The notes under the pieces are model-generated. The model was not told where the DNA came from, did not search any database, and worked only from the letters and a program-made list of their open reading frames with translations. Shown piece by piece: positions 51,839 through 62,086 of a DNA stretch of 64,000 nt (its first letter is position 1; each line of letters starts with the position of its first letter). The stretch spans positions 1 through 64,000 of the forward strand of contig PDPE01000041.1 in NCBI GenBank assembly GCA_002747395.1. The letters are read 5' to 3'. The position numbers and the translations under genes are program-made. The DNA is from Pseudomonadota bacterium (GTDB taxonomy: Bacteria; Pseudomonadota; Gammaproteobacteria; Pseudomonadales; Oleiphilaceae).

Positions 51839-53038
51839 TTAAATCTGATCCTGTTGTACACAATGCAACTTTAATCCAAGGTAGCGCTCAATATCGGGAA
51901 TGGCAAAGGCCTCATCTTCACAGGCCAGCGTTATCGCCACGCCTTCCTTGCCTGCGCGACCTGTGCGACCGATTCTGTGAACGTAATCCTCGGGGTCATC
52001 AGGCAGGTTAAAGTTAATCACATGGGATATATCATCGACATGAAGCCCCCGGCCCGCCACATCAGTGGCCACAATCACTTTCACTTTATTATTCTTGAAA
52101 TTGTCAAGCACCCTTATTCGCCGGCTTTGAATCACCTCGCCGGAGAGCAATTCAACACGAATGCGATTTCGTTTGAGAAATTTTTCGAGATCCCGGGCAA
52201 TATCCCGCCTGTTGGTGAAAATAATAAACTTGCCGTCTGCATCTTTTTTCAACAGGTCCAGCAAGACCTTACGCTTGTTTTTCTTCTCCACAAGGAGGAC
52301 TGTCTGCTCAATGGTAGCGGCTGCCACGGTGTCGGATTTTATTTCCAGATACTCCGCCTGAGAAGTCCACTGGGAAGCCAGGCCAAGCACATCCTGATTA
52401 AAGGTCGCGCTGAACAACAGGGTTTGCCGGTATTCACGTGCGGTAGTCCGCCTCAAAATGCGTTTGATATCGGGAATAAAGCCCATATCCAGCATTCGGT
52501 CAGCCTCATCAATAATCAATACATCAATCTGATCCAGATAAAGGTCACCTTTTTCGAGAAAATCAATCAAACGGCCAGGTGTCGCAACCAGAATGTCTAC
52601 AACATAGTGTTGTAAGCTGTCCCGTTGTTTATCGTAATTCATGCCGCCAACTGTAGACAGTATATTAAACCCGGCTGTCGTATTCAGTTGCCTGGCATCC
52701 TTTTCAATCTGCAGTGCGAGTTCTCTGGTGGGCGCAAGCACCAGCACCCTTGGCTCGCTGGCATAGCGCTCGTTCTGTTCCAGAGGATTGGTCAACAGGT
52801 ACTCAAAGGCAGTAATAAGGAAGGCGGCGGTCTTTCCGGTACCGGTTTGTGCCCGGCCAATCACATCCTTGCCGGACAGGGTAACAGGAAGCGTTTCCGC
52901 CTGAATAGGCGTACATTCAGTAAATCCGCATTTGGCAATGGCAGATAAAAGTTTGGGATGGAGTTCCAGAGAGTCAAACGTGATCGCGTCAGTCTCCCCG
53001 ATATCCGGATCTATGTCGTTTGTTGTTTGTTCAGTCAC
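51839..53038 (-). CDS. RhlB-like DEAD-box RNA helicase
   Basis: A 399-residue helicase. Motifs: TPIQAETLP (Q), AQTGTGKTAA (I), PTRELALQ (Ia), DEADRMLDMGF (II), SATF (III), IIFTNRRD (IV), ATDVAGRGLH and HRIGRTGRAGK (VI). Length and lack of a long tail resemble RhlB, the degradosome helicase. GTG start at 53038 overlaps the stop of epmC as GTGA. In many Pseudomonas-like genomes this pair is conserved in order. Confidence 0.92.
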   Translation of the reverse strand: MTEQTTNDIDPDIGETDAITFDSLELHPKLLSAIAKCGFTECTPIQAETLPVTLSGKDVIGRAQTGTGKTAAFLITAFEYLLTNPLEQNERYASEPRVLVLAPTRELALQIEKDARQLNTTAGFNILSTVGGMNYDKQRDSLQHYVVDILVATPGRLIDFLEKGDLYLDQIDVLIIDEADRMLDMGFIPDIKRILRRTTAREYRQTLLFSATFNQDVLGLASQWTSQAEYLEIKSDTVAAATIEQTVLLVEKKNKRKVLLDLLKKDADGKFIIFTNRRDIARDLEKFLKRNRIRVELLSGEVIQSRRIRVLDNFKNNKVKVIVATDVAGRGLHVDDISHVINFNLPDDPEDYVHRIGRTGRAGKEGVAITLACEDEAFAIPDIERYLGLKLHCVQQDQI

Positions 53039-53745
53039 CCGAGTTCCTCTATATCGAATAACGCCTTATCCAGCGTCGTCGAGGGTTGAAAAAAAGACAG
53101 TATGCTTTGACAGTATATGTCGGCACGCTCAGGCAGGCCAGTCTCAAAATAACGATAAACCTGAGCCACAATATTTTCTTTGAATTTCTGTTCTGTTTTG
53201 GATTGGTCGCCATTCAGGTTATCACTGCTCACCCGAAAGGGCAGCCCGACGGATCGACACAGTATCCACTCAATTGCCTGGGGCCTGATTTCCACCTGTT
53301 CAAAAATCGTTTGCTGTTCGGCGGTGCGCCCGTCAGGCTGATACCAGTAGCCGTAGTCCGTTTGCATTCTCCGTTTCGTGCCGGCGATGCACCAATGGCT
53401 CACCTCATGTAAGGCGCTTCGGGGATAATCACGGTAAAACACAATCCGGTGAAAGGAGGAGTCAGCAGTGCCATTTTTTATTTCATTGGCCGGTTCTGTT
53501 TCGCCAACGAGTGCATTGCCCGGTACGACTTCTCCCGCAGGCAGATAAATCGGTTCATCACCACCTGAAACCAGAATGGTCTGATAACTGTCCCTGAAAC
53601 ACCTGTTGAACAACCTGACCAGATTTTTCGAGACTTCACTATCGTTTATGGTGGAACTCACACCAGATAAATCCCGCAAAACATCACCATTAACTACAGA
53701 CAAAGCCGACCAACACCAAATACAATTGGCAAACTGGAATATCAT
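53035..53745 (-). CDS. epmC: EpmC, elongation factor P hydroxylase
   Basis: A 236-residue EpmC (YfcM)-family protein, which hydroxylates the beta-lysyl group on elongation factor P. DEPIYLPA, ALHEVSHWCIAG (HExxH metal site), DYGYWYQPDGR, FEQVEIRPQAIEW and SSDNLNGD match the family. A segment of about 28 residues between DEPIYLPA and HRIVFYRDYP is longer than in E. coli YfcM. The start is uncertain: the first 20-30 residues lack family likeness and no good ribosome site is seen. No epmA or epmB in the window. Confidence 0.9.
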   Translation of the reverse strand: MIFQFANCIWCWSALSVVNGDVLRDLSGVSSTINDSEVSKNLVRLFNRCFRDSYQTILVSGGDEPIYLPAGEVVPGNALVGETEPANEIKNGTADSSFHRIVFYRDYPRSALHEVSHWCIAGTKRRMQTDYGYWYQPDGRTAEQQTIFEQVEIRPQAIEWILCRSVGLPFRVSSDNLNGDQSKTEQKFKENIVAQVYRYFETGLPERADIYCQSILSFFQPSTTLDKALFDIEELG

Positions 53746-53787
53746 CAGTCAGATCGAATACAATGGCCAGCTGATTTCTGCTACCAA

Positions 53788-53917
53788 CCAATTAATACAA
53801 ATACCAATTAATACAAATACCAATTAATACAAGTACCGATTAACACGAATACCAATTGACAAAAGTACCAAAAACACAAAACGCACGTACCGGAATACAA
53901 GTACCAACGCGGAATAC
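53788..53917. repeat. 16-bp tandem array, five copies and decayed tail
   Basis: CCAATTAATACAAATA repeats at 16-base steps from 53788 to 53867 (copies 1 and 2 exact, later ones changed), followed by shorter decayed units of 22, 14 and 14 bases to 53917. It fills the gap between epmC and the divergent MATE gene. Confidence 0.9.
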
Positions 53918-53976
53918 TATCACGGCTGAGCCGGTTTAACACCCTCTCAGATCGCTTTTCATCGGCGGAACAAGCT

Positions 53977-55428
53977 TTGAATCACTCCCGATTTTCCCTG
54001 TATAAAAATGAACTTCGATCCATTCTCGCCATAGGTATCCCCATTCTGATATCACAACTGGCTCAAATGGGCATGAGCATTACGGATGTGATTATGGCTG
54101 GTAATGTTTCCGCCGAGGATTTGGCCTCTGTCGGCATCGGCTCCGGCATCTGGATTCCTGTCCTGCTTTTCATTACGGGCATTATACTGATCACCAGCAC
54201 ACTAATCGCCCGACATCATGGAGCGAAAGAGCATGACCGGATCCGCTTCACGGGTCAGCAGGCTATCTGGATGGGCCTGATCGCGGGGGTCATGGCCAGC
54301 CTGTTTTGCCTCAAGGCAAACTGGATTGTGGATCTGTTGTCGATCACCCCGGAAATCCATGAAGGCGCCATCCAATACATGTATGGTCTCGCCTGGGGTG
54401 GCCCGGCTGCCGGGCTTTATCTGGCTTTGCGCAACTACTGCGAAGGGTTATCCCAGACCAGACCGGTTATGATCATTATGCTGGTCGGATTGCTTGCCAA
54501 TATCCCGCTCAATTATATTTTCATTCATGGCAAATTCGGGCTACCCGCAATGGGAGGAGCGGGTTGTGGTTTGTCCTCCTCCCTGGTTACCTGGTTAATG
54601 GCACTGTTATTGGTACTCCATGTAAAAACAGACCAACGCTATGACAACTACGCCATTTTCAGGCAATTTCAAAGGCCACGCCTGCGTTTTCAGCTGGGTA
54701 TTCTGGCAATGGGGTTACCTGTCGGAACTGCGATATTTTTCGAGATTTCCCTGTTCAGTGCGATGTCTCTGCTGGTATCCAAATACGGTGCTGTCACACT
54801 CTCTTCCCATGAAATTGCCCGCAGTGTATCCGGTGCCGTGTTTATGGTGCCACTCAGTATCGGAATGGCAATAACAGTCAGATCCGGCTATTTGCTGGGT
54901 AACAGGAATCCCCGGCTGGCACACATTTCAAGCATGGCGGGGATAACCATGGCTTCTGTGTTGGCTATCACATCATTTACTCTGACTATCGTCTTTCGGG
55001 AAAACCTGGCATCAATTTATTCGGATCAGATCGAAGTGATCAGGCTTGCCGCCTATATCATGCTGTTTACTGCTGTTTTCCAATTCTCCGACGCGATTCA
55101 GGTATGCAGTGCCGGCGCACTCCGTGCCTGTAAAGATACCAAAATACCGATGGTGATCACCTTTATTTCCTATTGGGTTATCGGGCTGCCTGTGGGCTAC
55201 CTTTTTGCAGAGACGAACCTGATTCGGGAGCCGCTGGGGGCACCGGGTTATTGGTTGGGTGCAACGGCCGGGCTGACAGTGGCAGCGATACTGCTGCTGG
55301 CCAGGTATTTGAGTATCAGTCGCCGGAACATTGCCAAAGCCAGGGCAGAAACCGAAGCTGAAACCGGAACCGGAAGCAACACAGAAAACTGCAAACCTGA
55401 CCCGCCTGAAGAAAAAAATCAGGCCTGA
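53977..55428 (+). CDS. MATE family multidrug/cation efflux transporter (NorM-like)
   Basis: A 483-residue protein with about 12 membrane helices. LILISQLAQMGMSITDVIMAG-type start, GLSQTRPVMIIML and ACKDTKIPMV are MATE features. It should export drugs or organic cations against Na+ or H+. TTG start, preceded by GGCGGA. The tail is long, hydrophilic and Glu/Thr-rich (ETEAETGTGSNTENC). Confidence 0.93.
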   Translation: MNHSRFSLYKNELRSILAIGIPILISQLAQMGMSITDVIMAGNVSAEDLASVGIGSGIWIPVLLFITGIILITSTLIARHHGAKEHDRIRFTGQQAIWMGLIAGVMASLFCLKANWIVDLLSITPEIHEGAIQYMYGLAWGGPAAGLYLALRNYCEGLSQTRPVMIIMLVGLLANIPLNYIFIHGKFGLPAMGGAGCGLSSSLVTWLMALLLVLHVKTDQRYDNYAIFRQFQRPRLRFQLGILAMGLPVGTAIFFEISLFSAMSLLVSKYGAVTLSSHEIARSVSGAVFMVPLSIGMAITVRSGYLLGNRNPRLAHISSMAGITMASVLAITSFTLTIVFRENLASIYSDQIEVIRLAAYIMLFTAVFQFSDAIQVCSAGALRACKDTKIPMVITFISYWVIGLPVGYLFAETNLIREPLGAPGYWLGATAGLTVAAILLLARYLSISRRNIAKARAETEAETGTGSNTENCKPDPPEEKNQA

Positions 55429-55519
55429 TCAACACCCCCATGCCGGGCATCCAGGTATGAAACCCGACCATTTTCCTTTAAAGTGGGCGGGATCAGTCAT
55501 CTTTTCAATTGACGGGCCT

Positions 55520-57535
55520 ATGAGACACTCACATTTTTTTGTTATTCCCTCATTGCAAACCGGGTTGCTAACGTCGTTACCGGCGTCATTGCAGGCGTCG
55601 TTACAGACGTCGTTACAGACGTTGCTGCTGCCAACATTATTACTGGCAGTGCTGTCTTCAGTTTCCGGTACAGCGCTTGCGTCAGGCGGGATAGTCAACA
55701 ACAGTTCAGGTTTTCTTTCCTCTTTTGAGAGTGACTTTCTTCCGGTAGACCAGGCATTTGTTTTTACCGACACTCCCGCTGATGGCGGTTTACGGCTCAC
55801 ATGGAAAGTCACACCAGGGCATTATCTGTACAGGGAACGAATGACATTTTCGGTTATCGGAGACAATGCCAGCCTGGGAGAGCCCGATTTTTCTATCGAG
55901 GGAGAACGAAAACAAGACCCCTACTTCGGTGAAGTTACAGTATTCCACAACGATGTCTCGGTTTTCCTGCCTGTTCATTTCAAATCGGGCACCGAAGCCA
56001 CCATCAGGGCTGCTTACCAGGGGTGCGCCGATGCCGGCTTGTGTTATCCACCGCAAACACGGGAACTGCTGGTTCTCAATGAATTACCGGCATCAACAAC
56101 ACCTGAAACGACAGAGTCACCTGCGACAGGCGTTGTATCAGACGGTGCGCTATCAGACACAAAAACCCTGCCGGATACCAACCCGGATACCTCGAAAGAA
56201 AAGGCAGCAGACCTGTCTTCCCTCGACACCGCAAACGGCATCAATCGCTTTCTTCAACATGCTTCTCTGGCCACCATTGCCGGGGTATTCTTCCTTTTGG
56301 GTGTCGGGTTGACCTTTACCCCCTGTGTTTTCCCGATGATTCCCATTGTCTCGTCCATTATCGCAGGCCAGACCAACCCGACAATGGCTCGTTCGCTACT
56401 GCTGTCACTGAGCTACGTGTTTGGTATGGCGATCACCTATTCACTGGCAGGTGTCGCCACAGGCTTACTCGGAGCGGGTGCGAATGCCCAGGCCATGTTG
56501 CAATCTGCCCCTGTACTGATTTTCTTCGCAGGGCTGTTCTCACTGTTGTCTCTGGCGATGTTCGGTGTTTACGAACTCCAGTTACCGGCTTCACTGCGAG
56601 ACAGGCTCACCGCCACCAGCAACAGGTTCAGCGGCGGACAACTGGGTGCCGTCTTTGCTATTGGCGCGACCTCGGCACTGATTGTCTCACCCTGCGTTTC
56701 GGCCCCGCTGGCAGGCTCCCTCGTATATATCTCAACCACAGAAAATGCACTGCTCGGTGGCATCGCCCTGTTTATGCTGGGCCTTGGTATGGGAGTGCCA
56801 CTGATCGCCGTGGCCGTTGGAGGAGGAAAACTTCTGCCCAAGGCAGGTGCCTGGATGGAAACAATCAGGCAGGTGTTCGGCTTTCTTTTGCTTGGCGTTG
56901 CGATCTGGCTGATCAGCCGTTTGCTGTCTGATTTCACAGTGATGCTTTTGTGGGCATTGCTTGCAGGCACAATGGCCGTGGTATCGGGTGCGCTCGAACC
57001 GGCGGATACTACTCCAAAAAGAGTCCTGAAAGCTTTCAGTCTGTTGTTGCTCGTGTACGCAATTATACTGATGGTGGGAGCATTCACTCATGGCTCAGAT
57101 CCGCTGGATCCGCTTTCCGGCATCGCTTCCGGGGAACACAGCCAGGCCGATAGCGAGCAATTGAATTTCGTCACCATTACCTCATCGGAAGAACTTGCCA
57201 CCCAACTGGAAAAATCAGCCCGGATTGGCAAATTGGCCATGCTGGACGTGTACGCCGACTGGTGCGTAAGCTGCAAAATCATGGAAAGGGAAGTGTTTCA
57301 CGCACCCGGCATAAAACAGACCCTGGCAGACTTTTACCTGATCAAGGCAGACGTGACCCGCGGCTCTCCTGACAATATCGCACTATTGAAACAGTTTGAC
57401 CTGTTCGGCCCGCCATCAATATTGTTTTTCGATGCCCATGGCCTGGAGATGAAAACAGTGAGAGTGCAAGGAGAGATGGACAGGGCGGGTTTCTCACAGT
57501 TGCTGGGCAGGGTTCTTCAATCAGGTCAGAATTGA
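55520..57535 (+). CDS. dsbD: DsbD, thiol:disulphide interchange protein
   Basis: About 671 residues from ATG 55520; an open reading extends upstream into the MATE gene. The order is signal peptide, DsbD alpha domain (YQGCADAGLCYPP), eight-helix membrane domain with two Cys regions (TFTPCVFPMIP, VSPCVSAPL), and gamma thioredoxin domain with WCVSCK. It passes electrons from thioredoxin in the cytosol to periplasmic thiol proteins, including cytochrome c maturation. The signal peptide is made longer by repeats of SLQT/SLQA. Confidence 0.95.
   Translation: MRHSHFFVIPSLQTGLLTSLPASLQASLQTSLQTLLLPTLLLAVLSSVSGTALASGGIVNNSSGFLSSFESDFLPVDQAFVFTDTPADGGLRLTWKVTPGHYLYRERMTFSVIGDNASLGEPDFSIEGERKQDPYFGEVTVFHNDVSVFLPVHFKSGTEATIRAAYQGCADAGLCYPPQTRELLVLNELPASTTPETTESPATGVVSDGALSDTKTLPDTNPDTSKEKAADLSSLDTANGINRFLQHASLATIAGVFFLLGVGLTFTPCVFPMIPIVSSIIAGQTNPTMARSLLLSLSYVFGMAITYSLAGVATGLLGAGANAQAMLQSAPVLIFFAGLFSLLSLAMFGVYELQLPASLRDRLTATSNRFSGGQLGAVFAIGATSALIVSPCVSAPLAGSLVYISTTENALLGGIALFMLGLGMGVPLIAVAVGGGKLLPKAGAWMETIRQVFGFLLLGVAIWLISRLLSDFTVMLLWALLAGTMAVVSGALEPADTTPKRVLKAFSLLLLVYAIILMVGAFTHGSDPLDPLSGIASGEHSQADSEQLNFVTITSSEELATQLEKSARIGKLAMLDVYADWCVSCKIMEREVFHAPGIKQTLADFYLIKADVTRGSPDNIALLKQFDLFGPPSILFFDAHGLEMKTVRVQGEMDRAGFSQLLGRVLQSGQN
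55570..55617. repeat. 12-bp tandem repeat in dsbD signal-peptide region
   Basis: Four 12-base units related to GGCGTCGTTACA (two differ by one base) code for SLxx repeats (SLPA, SLQA, SLQT, SLQT). The next 12 bases are a diverged fifth unit. Confidence 0.85.
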
Positions 57536-57573
57536 TTCAACGCCTTAAGGGTCAAGGGTCAGAAATATTCAGC

Positions 57574-58971
57574 TCAATCGAACCAGCGCAGTCTGTCTCT
57601 CAGTGCCACAACCTCACCAATAATAATCAGAGCCGGCGTTTTAACCGGGTTTCCGGCCTTGTCCTGCTCCGCGATTTTGGCAACGATATTACCCAGTGTG
57701 CCGATTAGCACCAGCTGATCAGGGGTGGTTCCCCTGGCTATCAAGGCCACGGGGGTCGAGTCACTCATGCCGTGGCGAACCAGCTCCCTGGATATGGTCG
57801 GCAAGCCAAGAAGCCCCATATAAAACACCAGGGTCTGCCGGGTACACACAAGCTCATTCCAGGGTAAATCACAGGTATCATTTTTCAGATGCCCGGTGAT
57901 AAATCGTACCGATTGGGAGTAATCCCGGTGGGTTAACGGAATGCCGGCATAGCTTGCACAACCACTGGCAGCCGTTATGCCAGGCACCACCTGAAAGGGA
58001 ATGCCGGATTTGCTCAGCTCTGCAATTTCTTCCCCGCCGCGACCGAAAATAAAAGGGTCGCCACCTTTCAACCTTAGCACCCGTTTGCCTTGCCTGGCCA
58101 GATCCACCAACAGTTGATTAATGCTACCCTGGGGCAAGGTATGATCGTTGCGTCGTTTACCCACGTGAATTTTTTCCGCATCACGCCTGGTTTTGGCTAA
58201 AACGGGTTTGGATACAAGGCGATCATAAACAACGACATCCGCCAGACCAATCAACCTGAGCGCTTTCAGTGTTAACAGGTCAGGATCTCCAGGGCCTGCA
58301 CCGACCAGATAAACCTCGCCGACAGACCCGGTTTGCGCATGATGTAAATGGTCAGAGAGCACAGACTCCGCTTCCGTTTCATTGCCCGAATACACCAGTT
58401 CGGCAAAACGCCCTTCCAGCACCCGTTCCCAGAATTTCCTCCTGGCCGTCAATTCAGGAAACCTGTCATTGACTTCCTGTTTAAGGCGCGAAGCCACCTC
58501 AACCAGCCTGCCATAACCGTCAGGAATGAAAGCTTCCAGTTTGCTTCTCAGCATCCGGGTGAATACCGGCAACCGGGCGCTGCTCGACACAGCAGCAATA
58601 ACAGGAGAACGATTGACAATAGAAGGGAAAATAAAACTGCTGAGTGCCGCGTTGTTCACCACATTCACATGCAAACCGGCCTGCCGGGCATCGGCAGCCA
58701 CCACCTCATCGAGTGATGACTCGGAAGCCGCAACCACCAGACTCTGGCCACTCATAAGGCCGGGAGAATACGCATCGCCCAGCAAGTTGACCTGGCCCGA
58801 ATCCACCAGGTCAGACAACGACGCAACCAAGTCTCGTCCGACCAGATTCACCCGAACCCCGGCCCTCAACAATAACTCGGCTTTTCGAGCCGCCTTTTCC
58901 CCTCCCCCGACGATAAGAACCTGTTGGTTTTTCAGGTCAAAATAAAGGGGTAAAAAAGCCATTTTCTCCAT
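57574..58971 (-). CDS. cysG: CysG, siroheme synthase (fused)
   Basis: A 465-residue fusion. Residues 1-205 are the precorrin-2 dehydrogenase/ferrochelatase part (VLIVGGGEKAARKAELLL), residues 210-465 the uroporphyrinogen III methyltransferase part (YLVGAGPGDPDLLTLKALRLI, DALVV-like GGDPFIFGRGGEE). It makes siroheme from uroporphyrinogen III. The start is at 58971 or three codons later. It follows serS by nine bases in the same direction, so the two are likely co-transcribed. Confidence 0.97.
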   Translation of the reverse strand: MEKMAFLPLYFDLKNQQVLIVGGGEKAARKAELLLRAGVRVNLVGRDLVASLSDLVDSGQVNLLGDAYSPGLMSGQSLVVAASESSLDEVVAADARQAGLHVNVVNNAALSSFIFPSIVNRSPVIAAVSSSARLPVFTRMLRSKLEAFIPDGYGRLVEVASRLKQEVNDRFPELTARRKFWERVLEGRFAELVYSGNETEAESVLSDHLHHAQTGSVGEVYLVGAGPGDPDLLTLKALRLIGLADVVVYDRLVSKPVLAKTRRDAEKIHVGKRRNDHTLPQGSINQLLVDLARQGKRVLRLKGGDPFIFGRGGEEIAELSKSGIPFQVVPGITAASGCASYAGIPLTHRDYSQSVRFITGHLKNDTCDLPWNELVCTRQTLVFYMGLLGLPTISRELVRHGMSDSTPVALIARGTTPDQLVLIGTLGNIVAKIAEQDKAGNPVKTPALIIIGEVVALRDRLRWFD

Positions 58972-58980
58972 CGTGAACGC

Positions 58981-60267
<1,287 letters not shown>

Positions 60268-60332
60268 TTATTTCCTGTTTGAGTAATAAGGAGGTAACTG
60301 CCCACGGAGTCCTGTTCCGGGCAGGTGCGCAG

Positions 60333-60728
60333 TTACGAACAAAAAAACTGGTTGACCAACGGCTTCGCAAGCATCATTCCTGCCGCCGTTGCCATAACGC
60401 ATAGTGTAACGCTGCTTGATACATATAGAACAGCCGTAATGACACGGCCATTTTGCAACAGGGAGACCGTTTCCAGAGAAAAGGTGGAAAACGTGGTAAA
60501 TGCCCCCAGAAACCCGACCATGGCAAGAGATCGGATCTCGGGTGTTGCATGAAACTTCTCTATCACGAAAATATAGGCCACACCAATCAAAAAGGAACCC
60601 AGAATATTCACCAGCCAGGTTCCGTAGGGGTAAGACTTGCCAAGCCACTCCGAAATCCAGCCCACCAGGCTGTAACGGGCAATCGCACCAAGTGCTCCGC
60701 CAATGGCGATGACCAGCATATTTATCAT
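60333..60728 (-). CDS. crcB: CrcB, fluoride ion channel
   Basis: A 131-residue membrane protein with four helices. GGALGAIARYSL, GTWLVNILGSFLIG (the Asn and pore residues), and GFLGAFTTFSTFSLE (FTTFSTF motif) are the CrcB/Fluc signature. It exports fluoride. AGGA lies seven bases before the ATG at 60728, so upstream ATG codons are not needed. Precedes serS by 74 bases. Confidence 0.95.
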   Translation of the reverse strand: MINMLVIAIGGALGAIARYSLVGWISEWLGKSYPYGTWLVNILGSFLIGVAYIFVIEKFHATPEIRSLAMVGFLGAFTTFSTFSLETVSLLQNGRVITAVLYVSSSVTLCVMATAAGMMLAKPLVNQFFCS

Positions 60729-60918
60729 ATAGACATCCTGAATTATAGGCATGCTGAAAGAAGCTGAAAGCGCCAGCCCCGGCAACAGGCTCTGACAATG
60801 GCAAAAAAACCTGCCATGCGGGGCGGTATTCTAAACCAGACAGGACAATTGGTATAGCTCTGTATCTGCAAGCCAGTCACTCATCTGGTACAAGCCTCCG
60901 TGGGCAGACGCCCGTACA

Positions 60919-62085
60919 CTAGCCTTTTTCTCTGGCGATACGCCGGTTTTCTTCCTCGATAATCTCCTGCGGCATCTGCGCCATAAAGCAATTGCAGATT
61001 CCATCACCAATCATGGTTCTCGGCCCGAGTGGATGGCCGATATGCTTGTAGATACCGTGGGAGTGATGGTGTGAATGATCGTGGCCATGACCGTGTGAAT
61101 GATGATGGTCGTGTGAATGATGATGGTCGTCGTGACAATGCGAGTGGCCATGAGAATGAGAGTGGCTATGAGAATGCGAGGAATGACCATTGCCCTGCTG
61201 CCCGGCATCGGGGTTATATTCTGCATGATGATGATGTATATCCACCTCACCCGCAGCAAAACGACGCCTGAACGATGTCATCAGGTTTTCCGAAGGAAGC
61301 TGACCCGACATAAGTTCCTGCACCCGGAACTCAAAGGCATCGATCACTTTTTCGTGATCGTTAAGATAAGGCGTTTTGATAAACTCGATATCCGGCACTT
61401 TTTTCGCCACATGATCGACATAGTTATAAATACGTTTGATCAGTTTGCCGGTAAACAGAAAGTACGGAGCCACAACAATTTTCCTGAAACCCAGTTTTGC
61501 CAGTCGCTCCAACCCTTCCCCCACGGATGGGTAGGTGACTCCTGAATACACAATATCAGCCCAGCCAAAACCCATATTCTCGCTGATAATGCGGGTGAGT
61601 TTTGCCACTTCGGCATTGGCCATGGTATCAGAGGTTCCCCTGCCTACTACAACCAGCATGGTGTCATAAAGCTGCCCGGGTTGCTCCTCTGGCTCCAGCC
61701 CCAGTGATTGGTAAATCCTGGTTTGAAAAGCCTCGATCATGGCCGGGTACAAACCCAATTCACTGCCGTAATGGATCTTGACCGAGTCCTGCCTCTGCTC
61801 AAATGTGGTCAGCACAGAGGGGATATCATTCTTTGCATGCGTCGCAGCAAACAGCATTCCCGGAATGGCATAGATTTCCTCGACTCCTTCATCGATCAGC
61901 GCATTCAACCCCATATGAATATTGGGTGCAGAAAATTCGAGAAAACCATATTCAACCGGCATATTCGGGAATCGCTTTTTAAGCCCCCTTGCAACAGAAC
62001 CAAACTCCTTTTCTGCTTCCTTATCCCGACTGCCGTGGCCGCAAATCATAATACCCCGTTTTCGTTCTGCTGCTTGATCAGCCAT
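60919..62085 (-). CDS. cbiX: CbiX-type sirohydrochlorin chelatase with His-rich region
   Basis: About 388 residues from ATG 62085. Two CbiX-like domains: IMICGHGSRDKEAEKEF with FLEFSAPNIHMGL, then LVVVGRGTSDTMANAEV. These insert cobalt (or another metal) into sirohydrochlorin. After about residue 285 the sequence becomes extremely His-rich (HHHH, then alternating His/Ser/Gly/Asp over some 45 residues), then HIGHPLGPRTMIGDGICNCFM with a Cys-x-Cys motif and a charged tail. The His tract is likely metal storage or binding. It follows the PLP enzyme gene and overlaps it by only a few bases. Confidence 0.93.
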   Translation of the reverse strand: MADQAAERKRGIMICGHGSRDKEAEKEFGSVARGLKKRFPNMPVEYGFLEFSAPNIHMGLNALIDEGVEEIYAIPGMLFAATHAKNDIPSVLTTFEQRQDSVKIHYGSELGLYPAMIEAFQTRIYQSLGLEPEEQPGQLYDTMLVVVGRGTSDTMANAEVAKLTRIISENMGFGWADIVYSGVTYPSVGEGLERLAKLGFRKIVVAPYFLFTGKLIKRIYNYVDHVAKKVPDIEFIKTPYLNDHEKVIDAFEFRVQELMSGQLPSENLMTSFRRRFAAGEVDIHHHHAEYNPDAGQQGNGHSSHSHSHSHSHGHSHCHDDHHHSHDHHHSHGHGHDHSHHHSHGIYKHIGHPLGPRTMIGDGICNCFMAQMPQEIIEEENRRIAREKG

Positions 62086-62086
62086 A

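Noticed and set aside
53788..53917. Possible CRISPR array
   Set aside because: The units follow each other with no spacers and decay in sequence, so it is a simple tandem repeat.
60268..60804. A 178-codon open frame overlapping crcB
   Set aside because: It is a different frame over the clear CrcB gene, and its product is Cys/His/Gly-rich with no plausible domain; it is a shadow.
60786..60918. Fluoride riboswitch upstream of crcB
   Set aside because: I looked for the conserved fluoride-riboswitch pattern and did not see it. Only a weak hairpin with a T7 run on the minus strand (60798-60816) is present.
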